A DNA stretch of 64,000 bases from Cinnamomum chago (lineage: Eukaryota; Streptophyta; Magnoliopsida; Laurales; Lauraceae). Below are positions 48,359 through 60,719 of this stretch, piece after piece. The stretch spans positions 81,634,501 through 81,698,500 of the forward strand of contig CP142452.1 in assembly GCA_038049695.1 (NCBI GenBank), written 5' to 3'. The position numbers were made by a program, and so were the translations under genes. The notes beneath the pieces are model-generated. The model saw only the letters and a list, made by a program, of their open reading frames with translations, made no database searches and was not told the DNA's origin. Every line of letters begins with the position of its first letter. Positions within the stretch are counted from its first letter, which is position 1.

Positions 48359-51329
48359 AGAACTATTGAATAACTACTCAAACTTTGACAAATTCTGCAT
48401 TAAAACCACTCTGATTTCTTGCATATGCTGTTCAAGAAACAAAAGCTCCAGTTTTCTGACCTCTTGGTTCCTGCTATGAGTCTTGCTCTAGGAATTTTGA
48501 GTAAGTGGCTATGTACTAACATGCAATTTTACACTAGTGACATAAAAGAAAGAACACCAAGCGAAAAGCCAAAAAACAAAACCAAAGAAACTCTCTTGAT
48601 TTCATGTCATTTCAATTTGCTGTGAGCTACCAGTATTTAAAAGTTACAATTAACTGAATAATTCTGATGTTGTATGGTGTGGTGAATATGCCAGGATATT
48701 TCAAGAGTAAGAGAGAAGGACAGCATGGTCCTGTCTTATAATTGCTGCAATCCTAATTGTCTCCATAAATGGAGGAGACATTGATGTAGTGAGGTTTCTA
48801 TCTTTCCAAGGAATGGCTCCTGCATTTCCGACTCTAGGCTGACTTATGCTTGCTTAGCTCTTTTTTGCATTTTTAACTAATGGCAGCTATATACTATTTA
48901 AAGGTTTGAAGGTTAGAGCTAATATGGTTTGAAACATATGGATCTAGACTTCTGCATTAAGTAATGGATAATTTAATATATTGAAAGCATTCCTTGCACT
49001 ATGATCATCTTGATGATGAGCAGTTTAGATCTCATCTTTTAGTTGTCTCGCCTTTTGATCAATAATCTTAATCAAACATGGTTTTCTCTTATCTCCCCTT
49101 TCACTCATTCCGATATACGTGAGGGTTAATGAGTACCAAGCAACAGGAGGTGAGTAAAGAAAAATGACCAAAAATCACTTTTATAGATAACCTAGAGAGA
49201 TATTTCTTTCTAATAAAAAAATCTTATTAGATGTCAGTTTTTTTTTTTATTCCTCTCATTAGCTAGTCAAACAAGAGTCCTAATGGATTGGGCTTTTAAA
49301 AGTAAACCCAAGTCAAATTTATTCAAATCAAAACTGAAGTAGAAAGCTTATGAAAAAATCGGTTGATTTATAGTGGGGCCATATCATTATTAGACCTGTG
49401 CTCGTGTGGGCCACTCACGCCTAACATTAGAAACTTGAAAAAGTACCAGGAATGGCCAACCAATCTTAGCTTAGGAATAGTTCAAGTCCTTGGGGCCCAC
49501 TTGGACACCCTTAATCAACCTACGCCCTTCATTCATAGTACTTGTGAATTGCCACCAACTCAAATTTTGGCGCTCATATATGAGTTTTTAAGGTTGCCCA
49601 ATTGAGAAGGCAAGCTTTGGTACTCATTATATATAACTAGCTGTTAAAGGGTGGACATGACTTTGAGTCCCTAAATTTTTTTTTTCTTGTAACTGTTATG
49701 CTTTCTCGAGGGCTCCACATTTGGTTTTAAGTAGGAATGGTCTTAAGGTCCTGAAAATAACTCTTAACAACAGATAAATGCCCTTTAAAATGCCGCAGAA
49801 CTCATGGAAATGTTACCTTGTGATTGTTCTATTGGTGTGTGATAAAGATTCTATTTGACCAACTATATGTAGGCTTGTTCGTGGGCTGCATATTCAGGCC
49901 TGGCCCGGATTTGAAAGCACAGGCCCATATCGGCCCAAACCCACATGAGCCTTAAGTGCATGGCCACAGCCCAGTCCGCCCTACAAATGACAGTCCCAAG
50001 CCAGCCCATTTAGTCAACTGGGCAGACCAAGCCACACTTTCTATCACTTATTTGGGCTTTCTAATCACTTCTTTAGGTAAATCAGCCACTAAACTAAATT
50101 AATTACTTGTTCAGGGTTGGGCTACGGCTTTCTATCACTTAATCATGGCTGTTCCATATATTAAATGGGCCAAAGATCGGCCCGAGTACTTGAATCCGAA
50201 ACCACAACTCTTCTCAAATCAGGATGGGCCAAGGCCGAGCCCAGGCTGCCCCACACCTTGAGCACTCTAAACTAGATCGGGGTTCAGATTCAACAGGTGA
50301 TATTGTTGGGAAATCAAATTGGGGAAGAGGCCACCTAATAGAATAACCAAATGGAAATTTCTCATGATAAGATGATCAGGAAGTGGTTATAAAGTCGCTT
50401 TGGGCCACATAAGATGAATGGTCCAGACAATTCAATTTCATGGCCCATCCAAAGGTGGCAGCCACATAAGCTCTCATGTCTTGATCAGTTCATACACGTG
50501 TGGCTGTCTCTGATGCTTGCTTGCGTGGAACTAAAAATGGAGAAGGAATGCCTGGGGACACACAGGATATTGCCAATTCCCAGCCCATTTTGGCTAAAGA
50601 TCTAGTGCAGTATCTGGCCTTATATATTGGTTTAATAACTGATATACATGCCGCCATTGGGCACTAGAAAGGTCTCACCTACCCATTGCTCTGCCCTTGA
50701 GCTCGTTTTAATGCAGCTTTGGCCTACTACTCTAGACTTGGGCTTGCTTAAGGTCTTCTAGTAAGGTCCAAAAACTAGACCCAAGGATTCTGGCCCTGGC
50801 AATTAAGTGGTGGGCATGTTTCTGTGTTATTTTAGCATATTTTGGCCCACTCTAGGCTTGGGCTTGTTCGTGGGTTCCTCTTAGCATATTTCCCTGCCAC
50901 TTAATTTGATCTGGTTAAAACCGCTTGTGTCACGATTGAGCCTATTTGCAAGATGAAGCTCTGGTGTTTGCATTTGACTTCATTTCCTGCATGTTGTTAC
51001 TATTATAGAGAAGACTATTTCAGGACAAGAAATTAAATGACACATCTAAACGCAAATAAACAAAAAACACTTCAGTGGGATCTTTATTGTGTGTTAAATT
51101 TAGGTATTAAAAAATGCTCAATAATAGGAAAACTCTAACAAATCAACTTGGAGAAGGCTCAGTAGAGTTGAAGTGATAAAATTCAGAAAAAGATGGATTG
51201 CTTTTTTTACTACCAGAGAACATGATTAGAGTACTGACAAAATCCAATTGAAATTCAAGAATTAATTCTTTCTTTTCTTCTACTTTGATTAAGAATTTTT
51301 ACTCATTTGCCCAAGATATGATAATGATT
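48359..51329. other. Intergenic with one dispersed repeat, no gene
   Basis: Apart from the GGCC-rich repeat at 49870-50270, no coding region, RNA gene or repeat is recognised. Confidence 0.4.
49870..50270. repeat. Dispersed GGCC-rich repeat (pair with 35705-35945)
   Basis: Has many GGCC/GGGCC words and shares ordered blocks with 35705-35945, including CCCATTTAGTCAACTGGGC and TTTCTATCACTTAATCATGG. Confidence 0.45.
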
Positions 51330-52200
51330 TGGCAGATTCAGAGATAGCACCTCCTGTGGAGTAGGGTTGGTTTGCTTTGAGATCAAAGGCTCAAAGCATA
51401 ATGTCAGAGGAAGCTTTTGCTTTTCTTTTTCTTTTATCTGTTGATGTATTATTATTGGGTTCATTAGACTTTAAAAAGCTAGTAAATTACTAAACAATGT
51501 TAAAGGTCCCAGAAAGTGATGCCTCAGATTTTGACACAGTTAAGTATATTTACTTTCCAGCTTCAATTATCAATGTTGTTAGTTTTATTTATTTTTTATC
51601 CCTTCTTTCCATCCAAACATGCCACGAAGCTTTCACTTTAGCTTCATTTGCAATAAGATAAATGCACCTTTCACATTAAAGAGAAATGCTGATTCTATTA
51701 TGTTACTAAGATATTTCCATTCTATGTGAAGTGAAAGGCTTCTCTTAACTAGCCTAACTTTCTGCATTATATTATTTTAACATAAGTAATCATATTTTCA
51801 CCAACAAGGAAAACATAAGTAATCATCTTTGCTTAGTCAGTTCAGATCAGGTTAAATTGGTAGTTCCCTATCATATTCTCTAGTACAGTTGTAGCTTTAT
51901 GCACCTAATTACTAACTGGCCACATGACCTTCTGTGAAGACTCCAAGTGTGGACTTGAAGAGGCATGCCAACCAGATTAGAACCAACCGAAAAATGCCAG
52001 GTTTGGGTCCATGACCCAACAAACATAAACATTATGATTATGGACCTACTTAACCCCCAATAGTGATGGTGGTGGTGATGATGATGATGTTTAAAAAGTA
52101 GCTATCATATTTTTACAATAATTTTACAGTCATCGCCAATGGACCCGACCCAGTCAGGTCCAAGAAGCGTCCCAGATTTTGACCCACTTCTTCTGCACTA
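51330..52200 (+). repeat. Old duplicated segment, copy 1 (pair with 60720-61800)
   Basis: Shares with 60720-61800, in the same orientation, an ordered series of blocks. These include TAGGGTTGGTTTGCTTTGAG, CATAATGTCAGAGGAAGCTT, GGTTAA..TGGTAGTT.CCT.TCATAT and AATGCCA.....GGTCCATG. Between blocks the copies have drifted and carry indels. No protein is encoded in either. Confidence 0.65.
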
Positions 52201-53882
52201 AAAAAAAAAAAGTATTTGATCAATGGACAATTAACATTATACAATGGCTAAGTGTTTAAGTCTCTGTCATTTTCTTAAACAATTAGAGCACTAATTGAAA
52301 GGAAAGAAAAGGTTAGAGCATTATTTGGAGGATTGAAAACGACTTTTGACGGGTGCTTATGGTGGGGGCAAGCTTGTGAAATGGATGTCACAGGTCTAGA
52401 CAGTCCTTTAGTGGGGAAAAAAGACTTCATCGATTAATTTATAGGACCTAACCTAGCAGATCCTGAACTCAAAAATCCCCAACCATTGACAAAGACATCA
52501 ACTGAGGACGATAAGAACAAGGCATCCAAGATAACATGTGTTTTATTCGTCAACAACTCAACATCACAGACCATGTCTCTATGATCAAATCACATTTGGT
52601 ACAATGCTTAATGGGTTTGGCTTCTCTCTGTCTTAACATTTAGTGCCTGCTGTTCATTTGCATACAATACATTGAAATTGAAAACATAGGAATTTACGGT
52701 CAAATGAGCTCAAAAAATGATTGATTATTATAGAGGTGAGTGCTAAAGGACATGAGGTGAGAGGTGAAGGTTGGGTATTCGCTTCGCATCTTTTGTTAAC
52801 TCAATTCCATTAAAACGGAGGTTCATATATGTTCATTGTTTTTAACCAACGAGTGGTAACTTAGTCCGCAAAGGACTATCTGCCTTATGAAGTGGAATGT
52901 CATGTATTCGATACTTGTTGGCCACCTCCTATAGTTCTATCTAGTGCATGTAGATAGAAGGGTTTGCATATGTCAGTAGGGATTAGTTCTCAGTCGTCCA
53001 AAACCGAATATCTCTCTAGCTCAGGGCCAAAGGCTCTTGGGCTGGGCTGTTGGGTTATAAAAATAAATATTTATTTTTTAATATTTACCCTTGATTCTTC
53101 ATTTTGAACTACTTATAGAAATACAATCTTAGAATTCAATTACATTAGTCCTAGAATTATATTTCTATATTTGAATTCCTATGTATCCTAGGTAAACAAA
53201 TAGGCCCTAAGTTCATAAATCAATACAATGCCTTAAGTAAGATTATAATAATCGTGACAACCATTGAGGGCATTCCCCCTAAAAAAAATGTGGTTTTTTC
53301 TTGAATCGTTGAAAGCACGCTAATTTTGGAAGATAAGGGAATAGACAAGTTTCATGGTGGATAAGGGAGAAAATATTAAGTCTAAAATCTTTATCACCAG
53401 AGAAATAACGAAATTTTATAAATCATTATCAGAGTGCTCCATATGTGATATCAATTTTTTGATGGAAATGCCCTTAGCAATTATATCGTCAATGCACAGG
53501 CAACATCATCAACCATTTTCCTTTTCTTACAAATTAAACATACTTCTCTCTTTCAAAACCTACAAGGATCTAGGCTCTTACCTTTAACTAAATTGTTGCA
53601 GGTTTTGAAAGGAAATTGCATGAAAAAAAAACCAGGGGGATTGATTCCCCTGGATCCCCATTAAGGGCATTTTCAAAAAAAAAAAAAAAAACCTTACATC
53701 ACATTAAAAGAAATTTGTCCATGATTTCTAATTAAAAACTTCTTTATTCTTCCATGATTTAAGAGTTTAGGTTTGATTTTATTTTATTTTTTGTAAAAAC
53801 CCAAAAAAAAAATAGAAAGAGACTAAAAGGGTGAACTGGATACATAGAAGTGGAGGGCTCATGAATATTAAGTCAGTACAGA
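52201..53882. other. Intergenic, no gene recognised
   Basis: 52845-52990 has SINE-like words (GTGGTAACTTAGTC and GTATTCGATAC) but no tail or target duplication. 53050-53210 ends in AAACAAATAGGCCCTA, the mirror of a word at 37086. Poly-A runs near 53677-53692. Confidence 0.4.
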
Positions 53883-53892
53883 TTTATAACCC

Positions 53893-53896
<4 letters not shown>

Positions 53897-53934
<38 letters not shown>

Positions 53935-54129
53935 TACTGTCTGAGGGTTCCCAACCCTTTGGGCTGGACTAATCCCTCCGGGCCCAGAGGGAAGCCGGAT
54001 AACTAATCCCTCCGGGCCCAGAGGGAAGCCGGATAAATCCACTGTAGCCCTAGTGTGGTAGCGGAGTTTCGAACCCACAACCTCCGGGAGCAAACCGTGG
54101 TCTTAGGCCAACTAAGCTACCCCTTGGGG
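53897..54129 (-). mobile_element. Young tRNA-derived SINE, family S, copy 4
   Basis: On the minus strand it starts AAGGGGTAGCTTAGTTGGCC (box A), then GTGGGTTCGAAACTCC (box B), then the family S body, ending in an uninterrupted A tail of about 37. A perfect 14-bp target duplication TTTATAACCCACTT flanks it (53883-53896 and 54130-54143). The body holds an exact 34-bp tandem duplication (53968-54001 and 54002-54035). The long pure tail and intact promoter boxes mark it as recent. Confidence 0.88.
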
Positions 54130-54441
54130 TTTATAACCCACTTGAATTACACATATATGGACACAAAAATGAAATAGTATATATGTATAGCTCGCAAAAC
54201 CATTTCGAAGAAGGAAACGTGAGTGTGCTGTGTAGGGAGTTGGATAGGACTTATGACATTGCATGTCATTGTCAACTCATCCATCCTTATCCTCAAAATT
54301 GTGATCAGATTCAGTGTAATCATGTCCTATTTTCCATGTAAAACTCATGGTTTTGAAATTCGGCACGATCTGAGTTGCATTGCATGGGTTGATTTGGAGA
54401 GGGTACTTGGCACAGTTTTGCAAATCTTGTGAGGAGACTAA

Positions 54442-55017
54442 GGCTGTTGATTTACTAGAATTCCAAGAATTCTTGTTTGGGAAATTCTTGAATTCCTAGA
54501 CAAGGTGGAATATCAAAATCCTCCTAAGGACATGAGCATTTTGGAATTCCACCAAAATACAAAGAAGGTGGAATTTCAAGAATTCCTAAGGGCCCGTTTG
54601 GTAATTTTACTAATATAGTCAAGTGAAGTGAAGTCAAGTTAAACATCCCATCAAAAGCACTTTTTACCAAAATTCCCTCCATCTTTTCCCCAAAAAGTTA
54701 AAAAGCAACTACATTTACTCACTAAAAGATAAAAAAACTTCATTTCCCCATACAAAAAGTAAAAAATATTCCATCACAAACAACTAAAAACAAAATACCA
54801 TCATAACTCACTTATATTTTATTCATTTTTTTTCATTTCACTTCACTCCACTTTATTTTAAAAGTAAATTACCAAACGGGCCCTAAAGGTTATCATGTGC
54901 TGGAATTCATAAATTCCTGTAAAGAAACATGGAATTTAAAAATATAAGGTGACATCATGTCTCAAAAACCCCAACCACTAGAATTCCAGTCAGGAATTCT
55001 AGTAAATGAACAGGCCC
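54442..55017. mobile_element. MITE family B, copy 2, interrupted by a Tourist-type MITE
   Basis: Ends GGCTGTTGATTTACTAGAATT and (complement) GGGCCTGTTCATTTACTAGAATT. Flanked by TAA on both sides (54439-54441 and 55018-55020), a PIF/Harbinger-type 3-bp duplication. Without the nested element and its duplication it would be about 279 bp, close to the other family B copies. Confidence 0.78.
54590..54883. mobile_element. Tourist-type (PIF/Harbinger) MITE nested in MITE family B
   Basis: 294 bp with ends GGGCCCGTTTGGTAATTT and (complement) GGGCCCGTTTGGTAATTTAC. TAA lies on both sides (54587-54589 and 54884-54886). Subterminal AAGTGAAGTGAAG words occur near both ends, on opposite strands. Confidence 0.85.
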
Positions 55018-55285
55018 TAAACCCACTTAATAAAAACCAAAAGCCTAGGTAACTTTAGGTGTTTGTTGACACGGATTTTTATCTACTTAGTTTGAAACAT
55101 TAAGTAGAAATCTATTCTCACCACCTTTATATCCTATTTAATTTGTCATTCTTTTTTTTCTATATCTAAAACCTTCCTAAAAGAAATTATGAAATGAAAA
55201 TTTATAATTTTTGAATAAATTCATTTACTAAAAAGAGCTGAAATGGATCCACCTACTAGTATTGTACTAATATATCAACTATAAA

Positions 55286-55591
55286 GGCATGTTTGGTAAC
55301 ATGAGAAACCCATAAATGTGAAGATTCCTCAATGCCCGTGGAAGGGGAGTTTTTGTTGAGGATTTCACAATGATATCATTATAGGAGAAACAAATTAATA
55401 TCACTTCATAAAATATGCCAAAAGTAAGGATTTTCAACTCCTAAGAAAGTCAGATCGGGAAATCCTTAAAAATGAGAGTTCCCACTAGCCCCAATCAATA
55501 ATACTTTGCAATTTCTGAAAGTTGATTTATTATGACTTTACAAAAAAATGGTAAGAAGAATATTTTAAAGATTTAGTTGCCAAATGTGACC
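55286..55591. mobile_element. MITE family C, copy 2
   Basis: 306 bp with ends GGCATGTTTGGTAAC and (complement) GGTCACATTTGGCAAC. AAA on each side is compatible with a 3-bp duplication but is weak in AT-rich DNA. Opposite in orientation to the copy at 28587. Confidence 0.65.
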
Positions 55592-56020
55592 AAAAGGTTT
55601 CCGTTCTAATTGATCTTGTATACAATAAAGTATAAAACCATGCTTGAGGCTGAATGGAAGTGAAAGTCAAAGCTTAAACTTGTCATGTTTTGATGAAAAT
55701 TAAAGATATTAGATAGATCTTATGGATAATTCAATGTACAAGGATAAGGAATCTTGACCAAATAGTCAAATCTGAAACACAAGAGTATTGTCTTTTCCTG
55801 AGGCTTCTCTTGTATATTATCTTGATTATTGTTAGTGATAGATCCAGAATTTATGTTTGAAGGGTGCGGACCCTAATAGGTCGTTTGGTTTGAACGATAA
55901 ACCCAGGATTTTTATATGGATTTTGATAGTGGACTAACGATTTTTATATGAATCTTTTAAGAAGACTCCGAATTTTTCATATATATTTTAAAAGCAGCCC
56001 TGCTACACGGCGCGACTAGG

Positions 56021-56098
56021 GGACCGACTCCCGGCCTGGTCCCCCAGGGAGCGCTGGGATCCAACGGCCTCCTGGGGGACCGGGCCGGGAGTCGGGCC
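56021..56098. repeat. GC-rich hairpin (23-bp core stem)
   Basis: Arms 56026-56048 and 56071-56093 pair with a single G-T wobble, extended outward by a few more pairs to 56021/56098. The stem is CpG-rich (CTCCCGGCC...GGCCGGGAG) in an AT-rich setting. Origin unknown. Confidence 0.7.
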
Positions 56099-59000
56099 AC
56101 CCCAGTTGGGCCGTTTAGATTTTTTCTTTTGAAAGCACACTGTGGTTTAAATCCATACTCGCTTGTATGTGTGTCCGCCCCGGTTCCATTGAACTTCATC
56201 AGCTTAACCTAAAAAAAAGGAAAAGGAATAAAAAAGACATTATTATTCCTTGAAACCAAAGCAAACCAACCCCACACCATGTGGGATTACTTCCAGTCCA
56301 TTTTCAATCATTATCTATATAGCGGAAAATATGATACAGTTAAGATACTTCTCATCAGAGGACAAGGGTGGAAGTCCTGACCCGATCCAGTAACCCAGCC
56401 CAAACTCATCAGGCAGCAAAGAGTTAGGATTGACTCTTTCTGTTTCGGGTCGGCTTTGCCAGCTCAACAAGAACTTTACCAATTGGGTTGACCCTGCTAA
56501 CTTTCTAATTGACTTCACGTTGCCAATCGCCCACTGTGCTTGACTTGACTTGACTTCCTGCCTGCCCATTGCAACTCCTAGCAAAGGCTGCACAATTACA
56601 AGTTTTTTTTTTTTCACTAAACTAGTTTTTTGAAATATCTTTGGTTGTATTTATTTCAGTGTATGAGAAGAGACCTCTTCAGTGTTACAATTTTGCTATT
56701 TTGTTTTAAGGGAACCTTACTCTAACCATGTCAGACCAAGATAACATATGAACCATCAACATAGATATAGATGGGTTTTCACTTTTCATGTTTCTACAGG
56801 TAGCCCATCCATGTATCAGTGATCCAGTCCTTCTTCACAAGTCAGCCCGTGTTTTAGGGCCGTGGTTTAATAAGAGGGATGATAATTTGTACCTGATTTT
56901 CTAAGTACCTTGAGGTTTCAACCTACTAAAAATTGAATCTGTGTCTTTATTTAGGCCCCGATAAGTATATGGGTTCTGCTCCGATTCCACCTTGGTTCGG
57001 ACCAGTGAACTCGAGGCCCAATATATTACTTCAATTTTTGAAAATGTCTTCTAAAAATTATATTTTTTTAATATCATTTTCTATTTAAATTCGGACTCAA
57101 ATCCAAACATGTCCTATATATGGTTCTGGTTCTGGTTCCGGAGCCAATAAACCGGTTCCGAATCTGGATCGGAATCCACTTTCTCCTCAACGGTTCCGGA
57201 TCTAGACCGAAACCGACCCGTGTGCAATCCTATTATACAGCGAGTATGAGGTTTTGGGTGGGCCTCATCATGTCAAGAAAAATCAGTCTGTCAAAGTGGG
57301 GCCTATCACATAATGGTTGCAGCTGTCCTCACCAACTCTCACTGGGAGATACTTCGAGGAATGTAGGGCCCACCATACAGATGGTTGAGGAGTCCGGATC
57401 GGATCTTCTGTCGAAGCTAGAGAAGGATGCCACACAAGACATGATGAGAGTTGAGACAGGCAAGTTGCAACCTAAAAGCCAATTGAACTCGAAGCTAGAA
57501 AAGTAATGTCAGATGGAATTGATAGGAAGCACTTGCACACTGTGACGTACGTGAAGGATGGCCACTTTTCAGCTTAGCCTGCAGAACGGTTGTGTCAACA
57601 AAGAAAAAGTCTACCCGACCCGACCCGACCCCGACTGGATGGGGCCCGGGCTCCCAGTCGGAGTCTGGGTCAGGGTGGATAACACGGCCGATCAACAAAG
57701 TTCAAGGCCGACCGCGTTAAAAGTGGTGAGTAAGGCCTACCAACTGAAAATTAGAGTCCAATGAGCGGCCTGATGATCAGCTTTCCATCCAATAAGATTT
57801 GCCCGTTGTAAGATTAATCACATGATGAATAATGTGATTAACAGTCAATCATATGCATTGCAAATTTTATTTATGGATCATGTAATCAATCTTATGATAC
57901 AATTAACTGTTATTAGAGTAAAACGTTAAAAATACATCTTTTAACACTCCTTTTCAGTGTTTCACATTTTCACTGGCCATCAGATCATCAAACCCCTTCT
58001 AATGTTTCACTCTACTACTATTGTTTCACCCTTCTTCCTCTCTGTCAGATCTCGACCACTGCCATCATCATCGTTTGATGAAGTTCATCTCATATTTACA
58101 ATTGATCCCGTTTGGAAAATCTTTTTTTTTTCCTAATTCATATCTACAATTAGACGTCCTTTCATATCATGCTATCCTTATATGATTGGCATAGGCCTAA
58201 GTAGGTTTCACAAGAAATTTAAAGTTTCACACACTATTGGTTTAATAGTAAAGCACTACCCCTACTAAGAGAGAGTAAGACCTTTGGAAAAGAAGATAAG
58301 TTAAGCAGAAACCATTATCATCATAAAAAAAGCTTTGTCATCTATACTGGGGTTAATTAGATACATGAAAACTTCATCAATTTTTTTTAAAACTTCTTAC
58401 AGCTGTTTCCATCGATCCCATGCCCAAATAAAGAAGGGTTGTGTTACTTAGTTTGACACCCAATTTAAAGTTTTGTTAGAACTCAAAGATGAATTTTTGA
58501 GATAAATTAAACAGAACTGTAATTAATAAAAGAAGTAGAAGAAAAGGACGAAAGGATAAACAGTTCAGTTGGATTGAGTAGGTCTAATATGAATGTCACG
58601 TTGGTACATATGTCACGCTCCAGTGAGTCATCCTTATATCATTTCTGTCATTTTATGTGGAGTCGATGGAGACATCTTCGAGTATTTTAGTGGTCTTCCT
58701 GAGAAACTCATTCGATTTGTTTTTCTTTTGAGTGACGGTCTTTCTAAAGAACTACCAGAACTACCAAAGCCATGTATTGTGATTAAATTGCATGAAATAA
58801 AGGGGTTCATTTGTAAATACATTGTGGTTGATAAAAGTAGTAATGGATCAGTACAATACACAAGGGTGTGATGGGACCTTGGATTCTTTTATCCCAGCAG
58901 GTACTAATTACTTTGCAGAAATGCTCCATTGAAATTACCTGTATAGTGTGGTATCAAAGCATAATTAAATTAAATAATACATAACTAATTAATACTAAAC

Positions 59001-59205
59001 ATGATTAATTTGGTTCGAGGTGTTACAAATGGTGCCAATTTTTCCAAACCCTTTATTTGGTGCAGCAATGATTTTGTCCCAGTATTAGTTTCTCCTTCAG
59101 GATGGGCTTTCTCACCTACCCCACTGGGAAAGCAAGTTTTGCAGAAGAGAAAACTCATGTCTCCTTTTAAGGCAAATTAGTACGTTGAACCTAGAGAGTC
59201 TTTGT
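56099..59205. other. Intergenic, no gene recognised
   Basis: 57120-57230 is rich in GGTTCC/GGTTCTGG words, and 57605-57690 has short CCCGA repeats with a small CCGACTGG palindrome. A 92-codon open stretch at 58593-58871 has no recognisable motif. A TGGTATCAAAGC word at 58950 resembles a copia primer-binding site but has no LTR beside it. Confidence 0.4.
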
Positions 59206-59397
59206 ATTTTGAACAAGAGAAAGTCCACTTTTGGACATAATGGGGGACAGAACTGTGGCCCGGCCCCCCATTATGTCCACATAGCACCCCTCTTTGAACA
59301 ATCAACCATGCTACATGGACATACTCTGGGGTCCTCCTGGCGACCGGGCCATGGTCCGGTCCCAGAGTATGTCCATGTGGACTTACTCTTGAACAAT
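59206..59397. mobile_element. Foldback element made of two adjacent perfect hairpins
   Basis: Hairpin 1: arms 59233-59247 and 59266-59280, 15 bp perfect (TGGACATAATGGGGG). Hairpin 2: arms 59314-59331 and 59362-59379, 18 bp perfect (ACATGGACATACTCTGGG). The outer ends also mirror each other (GAACAAGAGAAAGTCCAC against the complement of GTGGACTTACTCTTGAACAA). So it is an inverted repeat whose arms are each palindromic. Confidence 0.7.
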
Positions 59398-60719
59398 TGA
59401 TTATAGGGTCAGAATTTGACCATTATAGCTGAGTCAGGAATGTGTCAGGAATGCTAGTTAATTGAAGAGAGGAGTACAATAGTCCAAGCTGACTTCCCAA
59501 TACGTTGCATTATGCTTGGCTTCAAACAGTGAATTTGGTCAGCCAGACTAATGGGCAAATGAGTTGGGTCAGGGCTCATTCTAACCCATTTATATCTTCT
59601 CTGTGGATCAGTGGGGAAGTGAGATGAAATGATGAATGGTCTTCAAATTAACTAATGGAGAGGATGAATATCATTAGCATCGGATAATCCTAGTCATTGA
59701 TTCTAAGGGAGAAAAATGGGTATGAATTGGTATAGAAGTTGCAACCTGCTCGTTCCATAAAAAGGAGCATCAGGAAGCATTCCAATTACAGGTAAAGATA
59801 GGGTTGAAAGCAGAAAGGTATTGCTGAGATAGAAAGAAAGGCCAAATTTTACTACATCTATTTCAATCCTTGTATAGACAAACACAATCAAGGGATCCCA
59901 CTGGTTTTATGCTAATCTCTGGTCCAACTTTCTGACTGACATATCCAAAATATGTAAACTATTTTCAGTAGAAATTACAAGGTAGGTCAAGTAATTAAAA
60001 ATTAAATTGGAAGTGAAACAATCTTGGATCAACATTATCTAAAGTAGAACCTTTATTAACAAAATATTTAAGCTATTTTCATTAGAAATTACAAGGTGGG
60101 TGAATCAATCTTAGGTTGACAGACTTCTTGGGGTCAATGAAAGACATCTCCAACCAAAAAAAAAAAATCTTGAGTTCTACTTCAAATTTGTAGGAGTTAA
60201 ATATCCCTTACCAGGTACTCAAGACTGGTATGTATTTGTAAATGAAAGAAAATAAAGGTTAAAGAGAGAATTTATGAAAAAAAAAAAAAAAGATTTTACT
60301 TGTCTTTTCAGAGAGCCCTCCCATGCACTCTGTAGCTTCTCCACTCTTACCTTGTTAACTAACATCCCACTATTCAAGGGATTAAACACTCCTAACACTA
60401 CCAAGTACCAACCCCTATCTTAGTTATATTACTTGTAACTTTGTTTACTCATAATTAGCTGTTACAAAGAAATGAAAGAATCAAATAGTTAAGCATGGTT
60501 TACCTTTACCTTTACCTTACCTTTAATTGGTTGTTGCAAAGAAAGAAAATACCCAATACCTGTGGAATAGATCTGTTATCAAAATGCACGAATTGTAGAC
60601 TAAACCTTAAATTAACTTGCTTGAAAAATCAACCTATACTGGTACCAATGTGCCCTCAATAATCACTTCAATAACTTTAAGTATAGAATTGTACTCATTT
60701 CCCAAATCTACTAAACGAT
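59398..60719. other. Intergenic, no gene recognised
   Basis: AT-rich with A-runs near 60156-60167 and 60277-60290. A near-duplicate phrase (CTATTTTCA.TAGAAATTACAAGGT.GGT) occurs near 59959 and 60072. No coding signal. Confidence 0.4.

Noticed and set aside
52845-52990. SINE-like stretch
   Set aside because: Has box A- and box B-like words but no tail, no target duplication and no second copy in the window.
54060-54129. Possible tRNA gene
   Set aside because: Box A and B words belong to the SINE head. The body, A tail and target duplication show a SINE, and the cloverleaf is not completed.
57605-57690. Telomere- or rDNA-like repeats
   Set aside because: Short CCCGA repeats only; the plant telomere word CCCTAAA is not present as an array.
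58593-58871. 92-codon open frame that looks protein-like
   Set aside because: No recognisable motif, no splice partners and no repeat or family match from memory; kept only as a note in the intergenic entry.
58945-59035. Possible copia start (TGGTATCAAAGC)
   Set aside because: A single primer-site-like word without an LTR, gag or pol beside it.
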